Assembly: GCA_039208045.1 (NCBI GenBank)
Contig: JBCCRH010000084.1
Span: forward strand, 1-16,180
Source: JBCCRH01 sp039208045
GTDB taxonomy: Bacteria > Bacteroidota > Bacteroidia > Chitinophagales > Saprospiraceae
Reading direction: 5' to 3'
DNA length: 16,180 bases
Shown here: piece by piece, positions 1 through 8,285 of the stretch
How the letters are laid out: each line of letters begins with the position of its first letter
How positions within the stretch are numbered: position 1 is the first letter of the stretch
Translations under genes and position numbers: made by a program
The notes under the pieces: model-generated
Told to the model about the DNA's origin: nothing
Databases searched by the model: none
Seen by the model: the letters and a program-made list of their open reading frames with translations, nothing else

Positions 1-2556
1 AGTAATCGGCATCCATTCGCCTACTACAATCAAATCAATATCGGCATCTCGATCAATATCTGACCAGATCGCATCGGTAATCATTCCTAGCTTTTCAAGG
101 GCAGGGGCTTTTTGTTTACTTACTTCCGTAAAAAAGCCCTTACCATCGTTCTCTAACAGGTAGCCATTCACGGGCACTCCATATAGTAAAGGGCGCAAGC
201 GCGTACCTACAAATAGATCAAGATCACCATCTTGGTCATAATCAGCAGGACGTACACAGGAAGTGCTCTCGAAGCGCTGAGCAATAGGGAGTGCCTGGGA
301 AGATTTTTCAAAATCTCCATTGCCTTTGTTGAAATATAAGCGATCGGTAAGCGCTACTTCAGTGGGTGCAAAGTCATTCCCACCACTCACCACATAGAGA
401 TCAAGATCACCATCGCCATCCGCATCAAAAAAGCGGCAATCTACATCTTCAGAAGCAGCATCAGCTGCCAGCGTAGCATTAGTTACTGTTTTAAAGCGCC
501 CATTAGTTTGCTGTAGCATCAGACTGCCTGCTGCATCTTTTGCCCCACCGGCATATAAATCTGCTAGGCCATCACCGTCTATATCGCCCTTACATAAGCA
601 GGGCCCTTGCGTAGAAATCATATGGTAAATCAAACGATCGCGATCAAAATCAGCATAGCGGTTTTCTTGATGTTGGTAGTCGGGGCTGAGGGTTTCGGTC
701 TGCTCAGTGAATAGGGGTTGGTTGAGGGCTAGCTCTGCTTTGCTCGCTACTGGATTAGTGGTGGTGTATTCGATAACCAGCTCTTGGTCAGCCGCCACAT
801 TTTCTAGTTGAGTTGTCCGATCGTCAGGCCAAGTAACGGTAATGCGATCCACTTTTTCGTTGGCGCCCAGTCCGAAGTGCAAGCGATAATCTACTGAGGA
901 TTGGAAGCCGCGCGTAGGGATCAGCTCTGAGTAGTAGGTTTTATCGTCCACTAAAAGAGTGACATTGGCTCCCACTGCGTAAGGGTTAGCAGCTGAGCCT
1001 ACTAAGCGTACTTTTAGGTAGTGCTGTTCTTTATTGAGCTGTGCTGTTTCGTTCCGATAAATGAAGGCGGGCATATTCACATTATTGACTACTAGGTCAA
1101 GATCGCCATCATTATCTAAGTCGCCGTAAGCGGCGCCATTGGAGTGGCTGGGTTCTGCCAAGCCCCATTCCTTGGTTTTTTGGCTAAAAGCCAAATCGGC
1201 ACCACCTTGGAATAGGTAATTCGGAATTCGATTAGAGGGGATAATATCAATCAGCTTTTGATAGTCGACACCCTCATCACCAATCATAGATTTTGCTACT
1301 TCTTCGTTGGCGATAAAGTTGAGGTAGTCCTGATTTAGAATATCTCGGTTGATCCCATTAGAGATGTACAAATCACGATAGCCGTCATTATCGAAGTCAG
1401 TAATGAGCGCGCCCCAGCTCCAGTCCGTCGCTTCCACATCCACCAAGCGGCCAATTTCGCTAAACGTACCGTTTGCATTATTAAGGTGTAGCATATTGCG
1501 CGTGAATTGGTGATAGTAACCATACTGTACATTATATTGGTACTTATCCCAATTCTCAAAGGTCATGGTCGTTTTCAGGCGATCATCGGGTTCGGGCAGC
1601 ATTTCGGTAACGAATATTTCGGGGTAGCCATCAAAATTGATGTCCACCATATCGGCCCCCATAGAGGCGGCACTGATCGACCGAATCTGGTCTTCCAAGT
1701 CCTCGCGGAAGGTACCATCACCATTATTCATGTAAATGTAATCGCGCTCAAAAAAGTCGTTGCAGACATAAATATCCAACCAGCCATCACGATCAATATC
1801 GCCTACGGTCACACCTAATCCAAAACCAATGACACTTCCGTAAATACCTGCTTCTTCGCTTACGTCTACAAACTTGCCGTTGTCATTTCGATAGAGCTTG
1901 TCTCCGCCTACTGGGTCGCGCTTGGGGCGTTCGTTTTTACGTAAGTTAAAGCTACCAATAGCTTGGTAGGAGTTATTGAGTAAGTAGGCGTCCAAGTCGC
2001 CATCTTTATCATAGTCAAAAAAGGCGGCGTGCGTGGAAAAGCCCTGGTCAGCTAAGCCAAACTCGGCAGCGCGATCCGTAAAAGTGCCGTCGCCATTATT
2101 GATGAAGAGCTCATTTTGCTTATTGTCCCCGGCAATATCGCCAGAGTTGCACACATAAATATCGAGCCAGCCATCTGCGTTCACATCAGCTATGCTCACC
2201 CCTGTAGACCATGCGCGCGTGCCCGCTACCCCTGCTTGCTCCGTGACATCCTCAAATTGAAAATCTCCTTTATTCAAGTACAGCTTATTAGGCTGCATAT
2301 TAGCCGTCATATACACATCAGGGAGTCCATCCTTATTGAGGTCGCCAATTGCCACCCCTCCCCCATTGTAAAAATTTCGGTAGGTATAGATATTAAAATC
2401 CTTGTTGAAATCGAGTTGATTAACAAAATCGATACCTGTTTTGGTGGCATCTAAGGTAGTAAATCGAGTTCCCTGAGCGGTATCTTGCTCGCTTGCAGTT
2501 GGCCCACACGCTCCCAACAACATCGTGATCGCTAAAAGGACAAAACTGATTCTCAT
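1..2556 (-). CDS. FG-GAP/VCBS repeat, ASPIC/UnbV (CRTAC1-like) lipoprotein, partial (3' end outside window)
   Basis: The reading frame is open without a stop for 852 codons from the ATG at 2554-2556 to the window edge, so the C-terminus is missing. Residues 1-17 form a lipoprotein signal with a good lipobox (LLGAC, Cys17), so the mature protein should be a membrane-anchored periplasmic or surface lipoprotein. The body carries repeated Asp-rich calcium-loop motifs of the DxNxDGxxD type (for example DLNKDGLPD, DYDKDGDLD, DNDGDLD) typical of FG-GAP/VCBS beta-propeller blades. An ASPIC/UnbV-like segment around residues 530-600 contains TRGFQSSVDYRLHFGLG and a VTWPDDR motif. It is collinear with the full-length 1,117-residue paralog just upstream: the last visible residues (VVGEWMP) match that protein's VVGDWMP at 849-855, so roughly 260 residues are probably missing. 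It starts only 6 bases after the paralog's stop, implying co-transcription and a tandem duplication. Binding or adhesion is likely; the ligand is unknown. Confidence 0.9.
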   Translation of the reverse strand, partial: MRISFVLLAITMLLGACGPTASEQDTAQGTRFTTLDATKTGIDFVNQLDFNKDFNIYTYRNFYNGGGVAIGDLNKDGLPDVYMTANMQPNKLYLNKGDFQFEDVTEQAGVAGTRAWSTGVSIADVNADGWLDIYVCNSGDIAGDNKQNELFINNGDGTFTDRAAEFGLADQGFSTHAAFFDYDKDGDLDAYLLNNSYQAIGSFNLRKNERPKRDPVGGDKLYRNDNGKFVDVSEEAGIYGSVIGFGLGVTVGDIDRDGWLDIYVCNDFFERDYIYMNNGDGTFREDLEDQIRSISAASMGADMVDINFDGYPEIFVTEMLPEPDDRLKTTMTFENWDKYQYNVQYGYYHQFTRNMLHLNNANGTFSEIGRLVDVEATDWSWGALITDFDNDGYRDLYISNGINRDILNQDYLNFIANEEVAKSMIGDEGVDYQKLIDIIPSNRIPNYLFQGGADLAFSQKTKEWGLAEPSHSNGAAYGDLDNDGDLDLVVNNVNMPAFIYRNETAQLNKEQHYLKVRLVGSAANPYAVGANVTLLVDDKTYYSELIPTRGFQSSVDYRLHFGLGANEKVDRITVTWPDDRTTQLENVAADQELVIEYTTTNPVASKAELALNQPLFTEQTETLSPDYQHQENRYADFDRDRLIYHMISTQGPCLCKGDIDGDGLADLYAGGAKDAAGSLMLQQTNGRFKTVTNATLAADAASEDVDCRFFDADGDGDLDLYVVSGGNDFAPTEVALTDRLYFNKGNGDFEKSSQALPIAQRFESTSCVRPADYDQDGDLDLFVGTRLRPLLYGVPVNGYLLENDGKGFFTEVSKQKAPALEKLGMITDAIWSDIDRDADIDLIVVGEWMPIT

Positions 2557-2562
2557 ATAGTA

Positions 2563-5500
2563 TTACTGTTTTAGTTGATTCATTTTAAAAGCAGCTATTG
2601 GGCCATTATTTCGAATAGCTAATAGCACTTGCTCCCCATTTACATCTAATTGCGTAATCGCTCGTGTGGCCCCCTTCACCTGGAAGCCTGACTGCGCCGC
2701 AGGAAGGGCTTCAAACTGACCATCTCCTTTATTGAGCAGACTGATGCCATAGGTAGCATCATAGATGCCTATTTCGGGTTTTGCTCGATAAAAGTTACCG
2801 CCAAGGAGTAGGTCGAGTTGCCCATCTGCATTTAGATCAATAGTGGTGATGGCATGTATGGGCGCAAACTGCGCTTCAACTGGTAGATTTCCCTTTCGGA
2901 AAATGCCGGTTCCATCATTTACAAATAGCGTAGTTTCTAACATAGTCGCTTCCCACTTTACGGAACGTTCTAGCACCTCCGGTGGGAAAATATCTTCAAT
3001 CGTCTGCTCCTTGTAACTGGCGTATTTCAAATATTTCTTATTGAGTACAGGCATCTGCTTCACCAAGTCATGGCGCAGAGCCATCGGATAAGACGCCTCC
3101 CCATTATACACGCAGATGATTTGCTCTGCTCGGCCATTTTGATCAAAATCATTAACATACAAGCTGGCGGGCTGCTCCTGGCTAGCTGTAATTCTGGAAT
3201 TTAAGCCGTGATTGCCTGCGATGATGTCCTGGTCACCATCACCATCAATATCCACTAAGCGCAGCGTATTCCAGAAACCAGCTGTCGCTTCTAGGCCAGC
3301 TTCAGCTGTCGCTAAATCGAGCGTTCCACCCTCATTTTTGAACACTTGTACCGGCATCCAATCTCCCACAACGATCAAATCCAAATCTTGATCTTGATCG
3401 ATATCAGCCCATTGGGCATCCGTAATCATACCGATCTTTTGGAGCTGCGATGCACGGCTTTGACTAACTACTTGGAACTGGCCTTTCCCATCGTTTTCAA
3501 GCAAATGCCCGTTGACTGGTACCCCGTAAAGCGAAGGTTGATTTCGTATCCCCACAAATAGATCTAGATCGCCATCTTGGTCAAAATCGGCAGGCCGCAC
3601 GCAAGCCGTCACTTCAAATCGATTCGCGGGAAGCACCTGTGATGATCGCTCAAAACGCCCACGCCCATCATTCAGGTAAAGTCGATCAACCAATTCTGCT
3701 CTAGTATTCGAGAATTCGTAGCCTCCACTCGCTACATAAAGGTCTTGATCGCCATCGCCATCGGCATCAAAAAAGACAGCATCCGTATCTTCTGCTGCCG
3801 CATCGGCGGCCCAAAGGGGTTGTTGATCCTTTCGGAAACGGCCATTCGCTTGCTGTAGCCACAGCTCTCCCACCTGATCCTTGGCCCCACCGAGGTACAA
3901 GTCCTCTCGACCATCACCATTAGCATCGCCTTTAGCCACTGCTGGGCCTTCGGCAGATAGCATGTGGTAGAGCAGGTGATCGCGGTCAAAATCTTCGAAC
4001 TTATTTTCTTTGTGCTCATAGTCGATTCCCATGGTAGCGCTCGACTTTAGGTAGGTGTGCTGTGGAGTCGCTTCATTTGCGGAAGCATACACCTCTGCTG
4101 TTCTTGCCTGATCGAGTTCAATAAGCTGATTGGCTTTGATATTTCGCAGGACACTCAGCCGATTATCTGGCCAATGTACGACTATGGAGTCTACGATTGT
4201 AGCCGTACCAATGCCAAAGCTCAGCCGGGTATCTACGCAAGACTGGAAGCCGCGCATGGGGGCTAGTTCTTGATAATACGTTTGACCTCCTGCATACACC
4301 CGCACCTGGCTCGATAGTGCAAAAAGGTTACTGCCTATCCCTTTTAGCGAAAGCGAAATAAAGTGGTTTTCCTGTAAGAGGGTGTCTGCATTGTTGCGGT
4401 ATAAGAAAGGCGGCATGTTGACGTTGTTGATCACTAGATCAAGATCGCCATCTAGGTCAAAGTCGGCATAAGCGGAGCCGTTGGAGAAGCTAGGGGTTAC
4501 CAGGCCCCATTCTTCCGCTACATTGGTAAATTGATAATCGCCTTGGTTTTTAAACAGGTAATTGGGAACGGCTTCTGACGGAATACCGTCTATCAGCTCG
4601 GTAATGACAGAGCCTTTTTCTTCCATAATGCGGCGAATCACCGCAGGATCAGAGTAATAGTTAATATAGTCTTGATCGGTGAGGTCTTTGAAAATACCAT
4701 TAGCTACAAAAATATCTTTGTTTCCATCCAGATCAAAATCTGCCAGGAGCGCCCCCCAACTCCAATCGGTTGCAAAGACATCAGCCAGACGTCCGATTTC
4801 ACTGAATGTGCCATTGCCATTGTTGAGCTGTAGTGCGTTGCGCGTGAATTGGTGGTGGTAGCCGGTGCGTACATTGAGCTGGTACTTATCCCAATTTTCA
4901 AAGGCCGTTTTGGTCTTCATGCGCGCATCGCCTTCCGGAAGCATATCGGTAACAAATACTTCGGGATAGCCATCATTGTTGAGATCTGCCATATCGGCCC
5001 CCATCGAACTAAGGCTAATTTCACGCATCTGTGCTGGCAGTTCTTCTGAGAAACTACCATCTTGATTATTGATGTAGAGATAATCCCGCTCAAAAAAATC
5101 GTTCGATACATAAATGTCTTGCCAAGTATCACCATTGACATCCCCAATAGTCACCCCTAGCCCAAAGCCAATAGCACTTCCGTAAATGCCTGCTTCGGCA
5201 CTGACGTCGGTGAAGCGATTGCCGTCGTTGCGGTAGAGTTTATTTCCACCCAGGGTATCGCGAATTTCGCGTTGCCCTTCTCGCAAATCGTAGCCTCCCA
5301 CCGAACGAATGGAGTTATTGAGCAGGTAGCAGTCTAAGTCGCCATCTTTATCATAATCAAAAAAAGCAGCGTGTGTGGACAGGCCCTTATCGGCAATGCC
5401 CCATTGCTGTGCTTTTTCTATGAAGGTGCCGTCTTGTTGATTGATGAATAGCTCATTATAGCGATTTTCTCCTTTGGGGTCACCTGATTTGCAGACATAT

Positions 5501-5916
5501 ATATCGAGCCAGCCATCGCCATTGACATCAGCAAAACTGACCCCAGAAGACCATACATTGGGGCAAGCTACACCTGCTTTTTGTGTAATATCTTCAAATT
5601 GAAAATTGCCTTTATTGAGGTAGAGCTTATTATTTTCTGTGTTGCCACAAAAATAGAGGTCAGGTAGGCCATCGTTGTTGATATCACCTACTCCAACACC
5701 ACCACCGTTGTAGAAATTTCTGAAGATGTAGGGGTTGAAATCTTCGGTATAGGTAAGCGAATTAATAAAATCGATCCCGTGTGCTTCGGGTGCTAGTGCT
5801 GTAAAGAGTGTATTGATAGCAGCCGCTTGCTTAGAGCTGGTAGTTTGTTGTTGGCAGGACCAGTTCGATATACACAACGCTAGGAGCGCTACACGGCAAA
5901 TACGATTTACAAACAT
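2563..5916 (-). CDS. FG-GAP/VCBS repeat, ASPIC/UnbV (CRTAC1-like) lipoprotein, 1,117 aa
   Basis: Complete giant repeat protein. Residues 1-20 are a hydrophobic signal ending at Cys21; the lipobox (NWSC) is poor at -3, so lipidation is likely but less certain than for the paralog. Calcium-loop motifs start near residues 78, 130, 187, 259, 311, 393 and 485 (seven, enough for one propeller). An ASPIC/UnbV-like domain follows at about 528-602 (RGFQSCVDTRLSFGIG, VVHWPDN). A second series starts near 664, 717, 777, 838, 889, 923 and 1027. Two loops are degenerate: DVNGDTWQD at 259 and DIDQDQDLD at 838 lack the central Gly. The family (CRTAC1-like) is common beside SusC/SusD genes in marine Bacteroidota, and its biochemical role is not established. 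The start codon lies 27 bases after the stop of the 201-residue lipoprotein gene, and the next paralog starts 6 bases downstream. I infer an extracellular calcium-stabilised binding protein; no catalytic motif was seen. Confidence 0.93.
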   Translation of the reverse strand: MFVNRICRVALLALCISNWSCQQQTTSSKQAAAINTLFTALAPEAHGIDFINSLTYTEDFNPYIFRNFYNGGGVGVGDINNDGLPDLYFCGNTENNKLYLNKGNFQFEDITQKAGVACPNVWSSGVSFADVNGDGWLDIYVCKSGDPKGENRYNELFINQQDGTFIEKAQQWGIADKGLSTHAAFFDYDKDGDLDCYLLNNSIRSVGGYDLREGQREIRDTLGGNKLYRNDGNRFTDVSAEAGIYGSAIGFGLGVTIGDVNGDTWQDIYVSNDFFERDYLYINNQDGSFSEELPAQMREISLSSMGADMADLNNDGYPEVFVTDMLPEGDARMKTKTAFENWDKYQLNVRTGYHHQFTRNALQLNNGNGTFSEIGRLADVFATDWSWGALLADFDLDGNKDIFVANGIFKDLTDQDYINYYSDPAVIRRIMEEKGSVITELIDGIPSEAVPNYLFKNQGDYQFTNVAEEWGLVTPSFSNGSAYADFDLDGDLDLVINNVNMPPFLYRNNADTLLQENHFISLSLKGIGSNLFALSSQVRVYAGGQTYYQELAPMRGFQSCVDTRLSFGIGTATIVDSIVVHWPDNRLSVLRNIKANQLIELDQARTAEVYASANEATPQHTYLKSSATMGIDYEHKENKFEDFDRDHLLYHMLSAEGPAVAKGDANGDGREDLYLGGAKDQVGELWLQQANGRFRKDQQPLWAADAAAEDTDAVFFDADGDGDQDLYVASGGYEFSNTRAELVDRLYLNDGRGRFERSSQVLPANRFEVTACVRPADFDQDGDLDLFVGIRNQPSLYGVPVNGHLLENDGKGQFQVVSQSRASQLQKIGMITDAQWADIDQDQDLDLIVVGDWMPVQVFKNEGGTLDLATAEAGLEATAGFWNTLRLVDIDGDGDQDIIAGNHGLNSRITASQEQPASLYVNDFDQNGRAEQIICVYNGEASYPMALRHDLVKQMPVLNKKYLKYASYKEQTIEDIFPPEVLERSVKWEATMLETTLFVNDGTGIFRKGNLPVEAQFAPIHAITTIDLNADGQLDLLLGGNFYRAKPEIGIYDATYGISLLNKGDGQFEALPAAQSGFQVKGATRAITQLDVNGEQVLLAIRNNGPIAAFKMNQLKQ

Positions 5917-5943
5917 GCTACTACAATCGATTTTTGAGGGAGA

Positions 5944-6549
5944 CTAGTCTCCAGTTTCTTCTTGTTCTGATTTTTTTGCGTCAGCTGCTTTTTTTTCTGC
6001 TTCTTGGGTAAGATCGGTAAACTCTGCAACAACTTGGCGCTCGTCTTTTTTACCCACCTTTATTCTTCGGTTTCCTTGTACTTGAACATATAGCTCTCCC
6101 TTTTTGGGATGTTCTAATTTGATGAACTCTCCACCGTACCAATTTTCTAGCAAGTGAAGTACATTAGGTAGCAAACTATCAGAGCTTACCTGTTTGTTCC
6201 AAGGTGCCCAGCCATTATACGTGAAGACCATAGGCATTTCATAAATCTTACGCTCGTAAAAACGTGGATAGAAATAAACTGCTCCCTCTAGGTTCAGTTC
6301 GCCATCATCCAATCGGTACTCTACACTACTATTTCCGGGGCCTTCCTTTACAATTTTCTTTTTATTCAACTCCCAGCAATGGTCATAAAAAGCCTCTGCT
6401 TCCATCCCAAAATAAGTACCCAAGATCAGGCTATCATAGCGCTCACCTGTTGCCATTTCACGTTTCACCAGGCGATCGTATTCAGAGTCGAGTGTGCAGG
6501 CTTGAAGAACCATAAAAAAAGCCACACTCCATAAGAACAGCTTTTTCAT
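5944..6549 (-). CDS. Lipoprotein of unknown function, 201 aa
   Basis: I do not recognise a named family. The N-terminus is a clear lipoprotein signal (basic MKK, hydrophobic core, lipobox LQAC with Cys18). The mature part, about 19-180, is globular-looking, rich in Trp and Tyr, with features likely to be conserved: DSLILGTYFGM (39-49), FYDHCWELNK (54-63), a beta-rich stretch FYPRFYERKIYEM (93-105), YNGWAPWNK (111-119) and ENWYGGEF (135-142). The last 25 residues are a charged Lys/Glu/Ala tail, probably helical or disordered. It lies 95 bases after susD, beyond a strong terminator, and 27 bases before the giant FG-GAP gene, so it probably starts its own transcript or depends on read-through. 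An envelope role follows only from the signal and the neighbours; nothing visible indicates an enzyme. Confidence 0.85.
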   Translation of the reverse strand: MKKLFLWSVAFFMVLQACTLDSEYDRLVKREMATGERYDSLILGTYFGMEAEAFYDHCWELNKKKIVKEGPGNSSVEYRLDDGELNLEGAVYFYPRFYERKIYEMPMVFTYNGWAPWNKQVSSDSLLPNVLHLLENWYGGEFIKLEHPKKGELYVQVQGNRRIKVGKKDERQVVAEFTDLTQEAEKKAADAKKSEQEETGD

Positions 6550-6583
6550 TTTTATTGCTGAGTTAAATTACGTTACAGAAGAT

Positions 6584-6620
6584 AAAAAAAGGAAGCAAGC
6601 AGCCATAGCCACTTGCTTCC
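6584..6620 (-). terminator. Rho-independent terminator after the susD-like gene
   Basis: On the minus strand a perfect 9-bp stem GGAAGCAAG / CTTGCTTCC (6612-6620 with 6591-6599) encloses a 12-nt loop and is followed directly by seven T residues (6584-6590 read as T). It begins 24 bases after the susD stop. It should end most susC-susD transcripts and lower expression of the three lipoprotein genes further along the same strand. Confidence 0.85.
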
Positions 6621-6644
6621 TTAAATTCAACAAATCAATATATT

Positions 6645-8180
6645 TTAATAACCTGGATTCTGCTGTAGGTTATCATTAACATCTAGTTGAGGCTGAGGTA
6701 GTGGGAAAATTTCTTTGTCTGCTGTAGAAGCAGGCTTGAAATCCCAGGCTTCACCGAATACTCCGAAACGGATCAAGTCGTTACGACGCCATGTTTCTGC
6801 AAACATTTCACGACCACGCTCTGCCAATAGGTTCTCTGCATTAAGTGCATCGAAGCCAGGCATACCAGCACGTGCTCTAATTTGGTTCACTAACTGAAGC
6901 GCTGATGCATCACCAGCACTTTGACGCCAGCGCACCTCTGCTTTCATTAGCATTAAGTCAGCCAAACGGAATACAGGGAAATCATTATCCAATTCAGGCG
7001 TTGCTCCGTCCAAGAATTCGTACTTACCGATACGTGCACCTGCTTGACGCAAGGCATTCGGGAAGTGCTCGTTAATTTCTGGTGTGAATGTCAATGGTGT
7101 ACCATCTGGATCACCAGCTTCTGCACCAGCATCTTCTAAGCGAGTCGTACCATCAGAAGCAAACTGTGGACCTACGATGAAATTACCACGTGTTTTCTGA
7201 TCACCAGAAATACCTTTACGGCCATCTGCGTCATCATATGAGTTGTAGAACTCCTGTAGTGTACAGTATCCATTCCAAGGCTGCTGCTCCAAATTGAACG
7301 TAGACTGACTAGAGTAGTGCAGCGTCATCTGAGGCAAGTTGAAACCTTGTAGATTTACACGATCGTAAGGAATACCGAATATGATCTCGTTAGAGCCATC
7401 GTTGTCTGCATTAAAGTTAGTGAAGTAGTCATCTTCTAAGGAGAATGGACCACTCATCACTTCATCGATAGCAGCTTCTGCATTTACCCACTCGGTCTTG
7501 CCAGCGTATACTTCAGCATTGATATATACTTTTGCCAATAAAGCCTGACCTGCATAGTAGTGGAAACGACCATACATAGCGCCTACATTCCTAGATAAGT
7601 TAGGTACGTTCTCTGTCAATTCGCGTACTACAAACTCATATACTTCTAAACGAGTATTGTTTGCAGGCTTATCGAAACCAGTTGTTGCATCTACAATTGG
7701 CACATTACCAAACACATCCAATAGCATGAAATAGTAGAAGGCACGTAGTACTTTCAACTCAGAAACTGTAGCAGCATCAGCTTCGTTAGCTTCAAATGTT
7801 TCTACTAATAGGTTGATCAAGTTGATACCTCCATAAGCGAAGTTCCAAACGTTATTGATTACTGATTCGTTTGCATTTTGCTCGTGGCGGTGTACACGTA
7901 GCCACAAACCACCATCAAACCAGTCACCACCGCGCTGTGGAATCATTGCTTCATCACTAGGAACCTCCTGGATAGAGAAGTAGTTACCGTGGTTAGCAAA
8001 GCTACGTAGGCGAGCATAAGCTTCTGCGAAACCTGCTCTAAGTTCATCATCTGTTTGGAAGAAGTTATCTTGACTCACCGAGTCAAATAATTCTTCCTCT
8101 AAGTCCGTACAGGACTGGGGCAGTACCACTAAAAACAAAGCGGCAGCCAGAATTTTTGTTAAGAAATATAGTTTTTTCAT
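6645..8180 (-). CDS. SusD/RagB family outer-membrane substrate-binding lipoprotein, 511 aa
   Basis: This is the surface lipoprotein that caps the SusC channel and binds the nutrient before TonB-dependent import. I chose the ATG at 8178-8180 because it gives a compact signal peptide (MKKLYFLTK, hydrophobic core, Cys24 in LPQSC); an in-frame ATG at 8258 would add 26 residues before it and is unlikely. After the lipid Cys comes an acidic stretch (TDLEEEL), common in SusD proteins. An N-terminal SusD-like domain spans about 25-210, with helical TPR-type segments such as LKVLRAFYYFMLLDVFGNVP near 140-160. The C-terminal RagB/SusD domain begins with FPVFRLADLMLMKAE, then LVNQIRARAGMPGF and ERGREMFAETWRRNDLIRFG, ending IFPLPQPQLDVNDNLQQNPGY-like, a family signature. 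Length is typical (about 500-550). It lies 105 bases downstream of the SusC gene, its usual partner. The ligand, glycan or peptide, cannot be told from sequence. Confidence 0.95.
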   Translation of the reverse strand: MKKLYFLTKILAAALFLVVLPQSCTDLEEELFDSVSQDNFFQTDDELRAGFAEAYARLRSFANHGNYFSIQEVPSDEAMIPQRGGDWFDGGLWLRVHRHEQNANESVINNVWNFAYGGINLINLLVETFEANEADAATVSELKVLRAFYYFMLLDVFGNVPIVDATTGFDKPANNTRLEVYEFVVRELTENVPNLSRNVGAMYGRFHYYAGQALLAKVYINAEVYAGKTEWVNAEAAIDEVMSGPFSLEDDYFTNFNADNDGSNEIIFGIPYDRVNLQGFNLPQMTLHYSSQSTFNLEQQPWNGYCTLQEFYNSYDDADGRKGISGDQKTRGNFIVGPQFASDGTTRLEDAGAEAGDPDGTPLTFTPEINEHFPNALRQAGARIGKYEFLDGATPELDNDFPVFRLADLMLMKAEVRWRQSAGDASALQLVNQIRARAGMPGFDALNAENLLAERGREMFAETWRRNDLIRFGVFGEAWDFKPASTADKEIFPLPQPQLDVNDNLQQNPGY

Positions 8181-8285
8181 CGTTTTAATTTTTTGATTTA
8201 TCGCCATAACAAGCCAAAAATATGGATTGTTTGCTAGTATTCTGTCAAAAAACAGCAAGAATAGAACAAAATTCCTACTTACTAT

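Noticed and set aside
1507..2454. Plus-strand open frames of 103 and 112 codons (from 1507 and 2116) rich in Ile, His and Val
   Set aside because: They are antisense to the Asp/Gly-rich calcium-loop repeats of the giant lipoprotein; the skewed composition keeps several frames open, and they show no domain or start context.
8181..8258. Upstream in-frame start adding 26 residues to the SusD-like protein
   Set aside because: It would place a non-signal segment before a complete lipoprotein signal peptide; the ATG at 8180 is far better.
8181..8285. Stem-loop in the susC-susD gap (TATTC/GAATA and CTGT/ACAG near 8238-8267)
   Set aside because: The stem is interrupted and AT-rich with no T-tract in the right place; too weak to call a terminator or attenuator.
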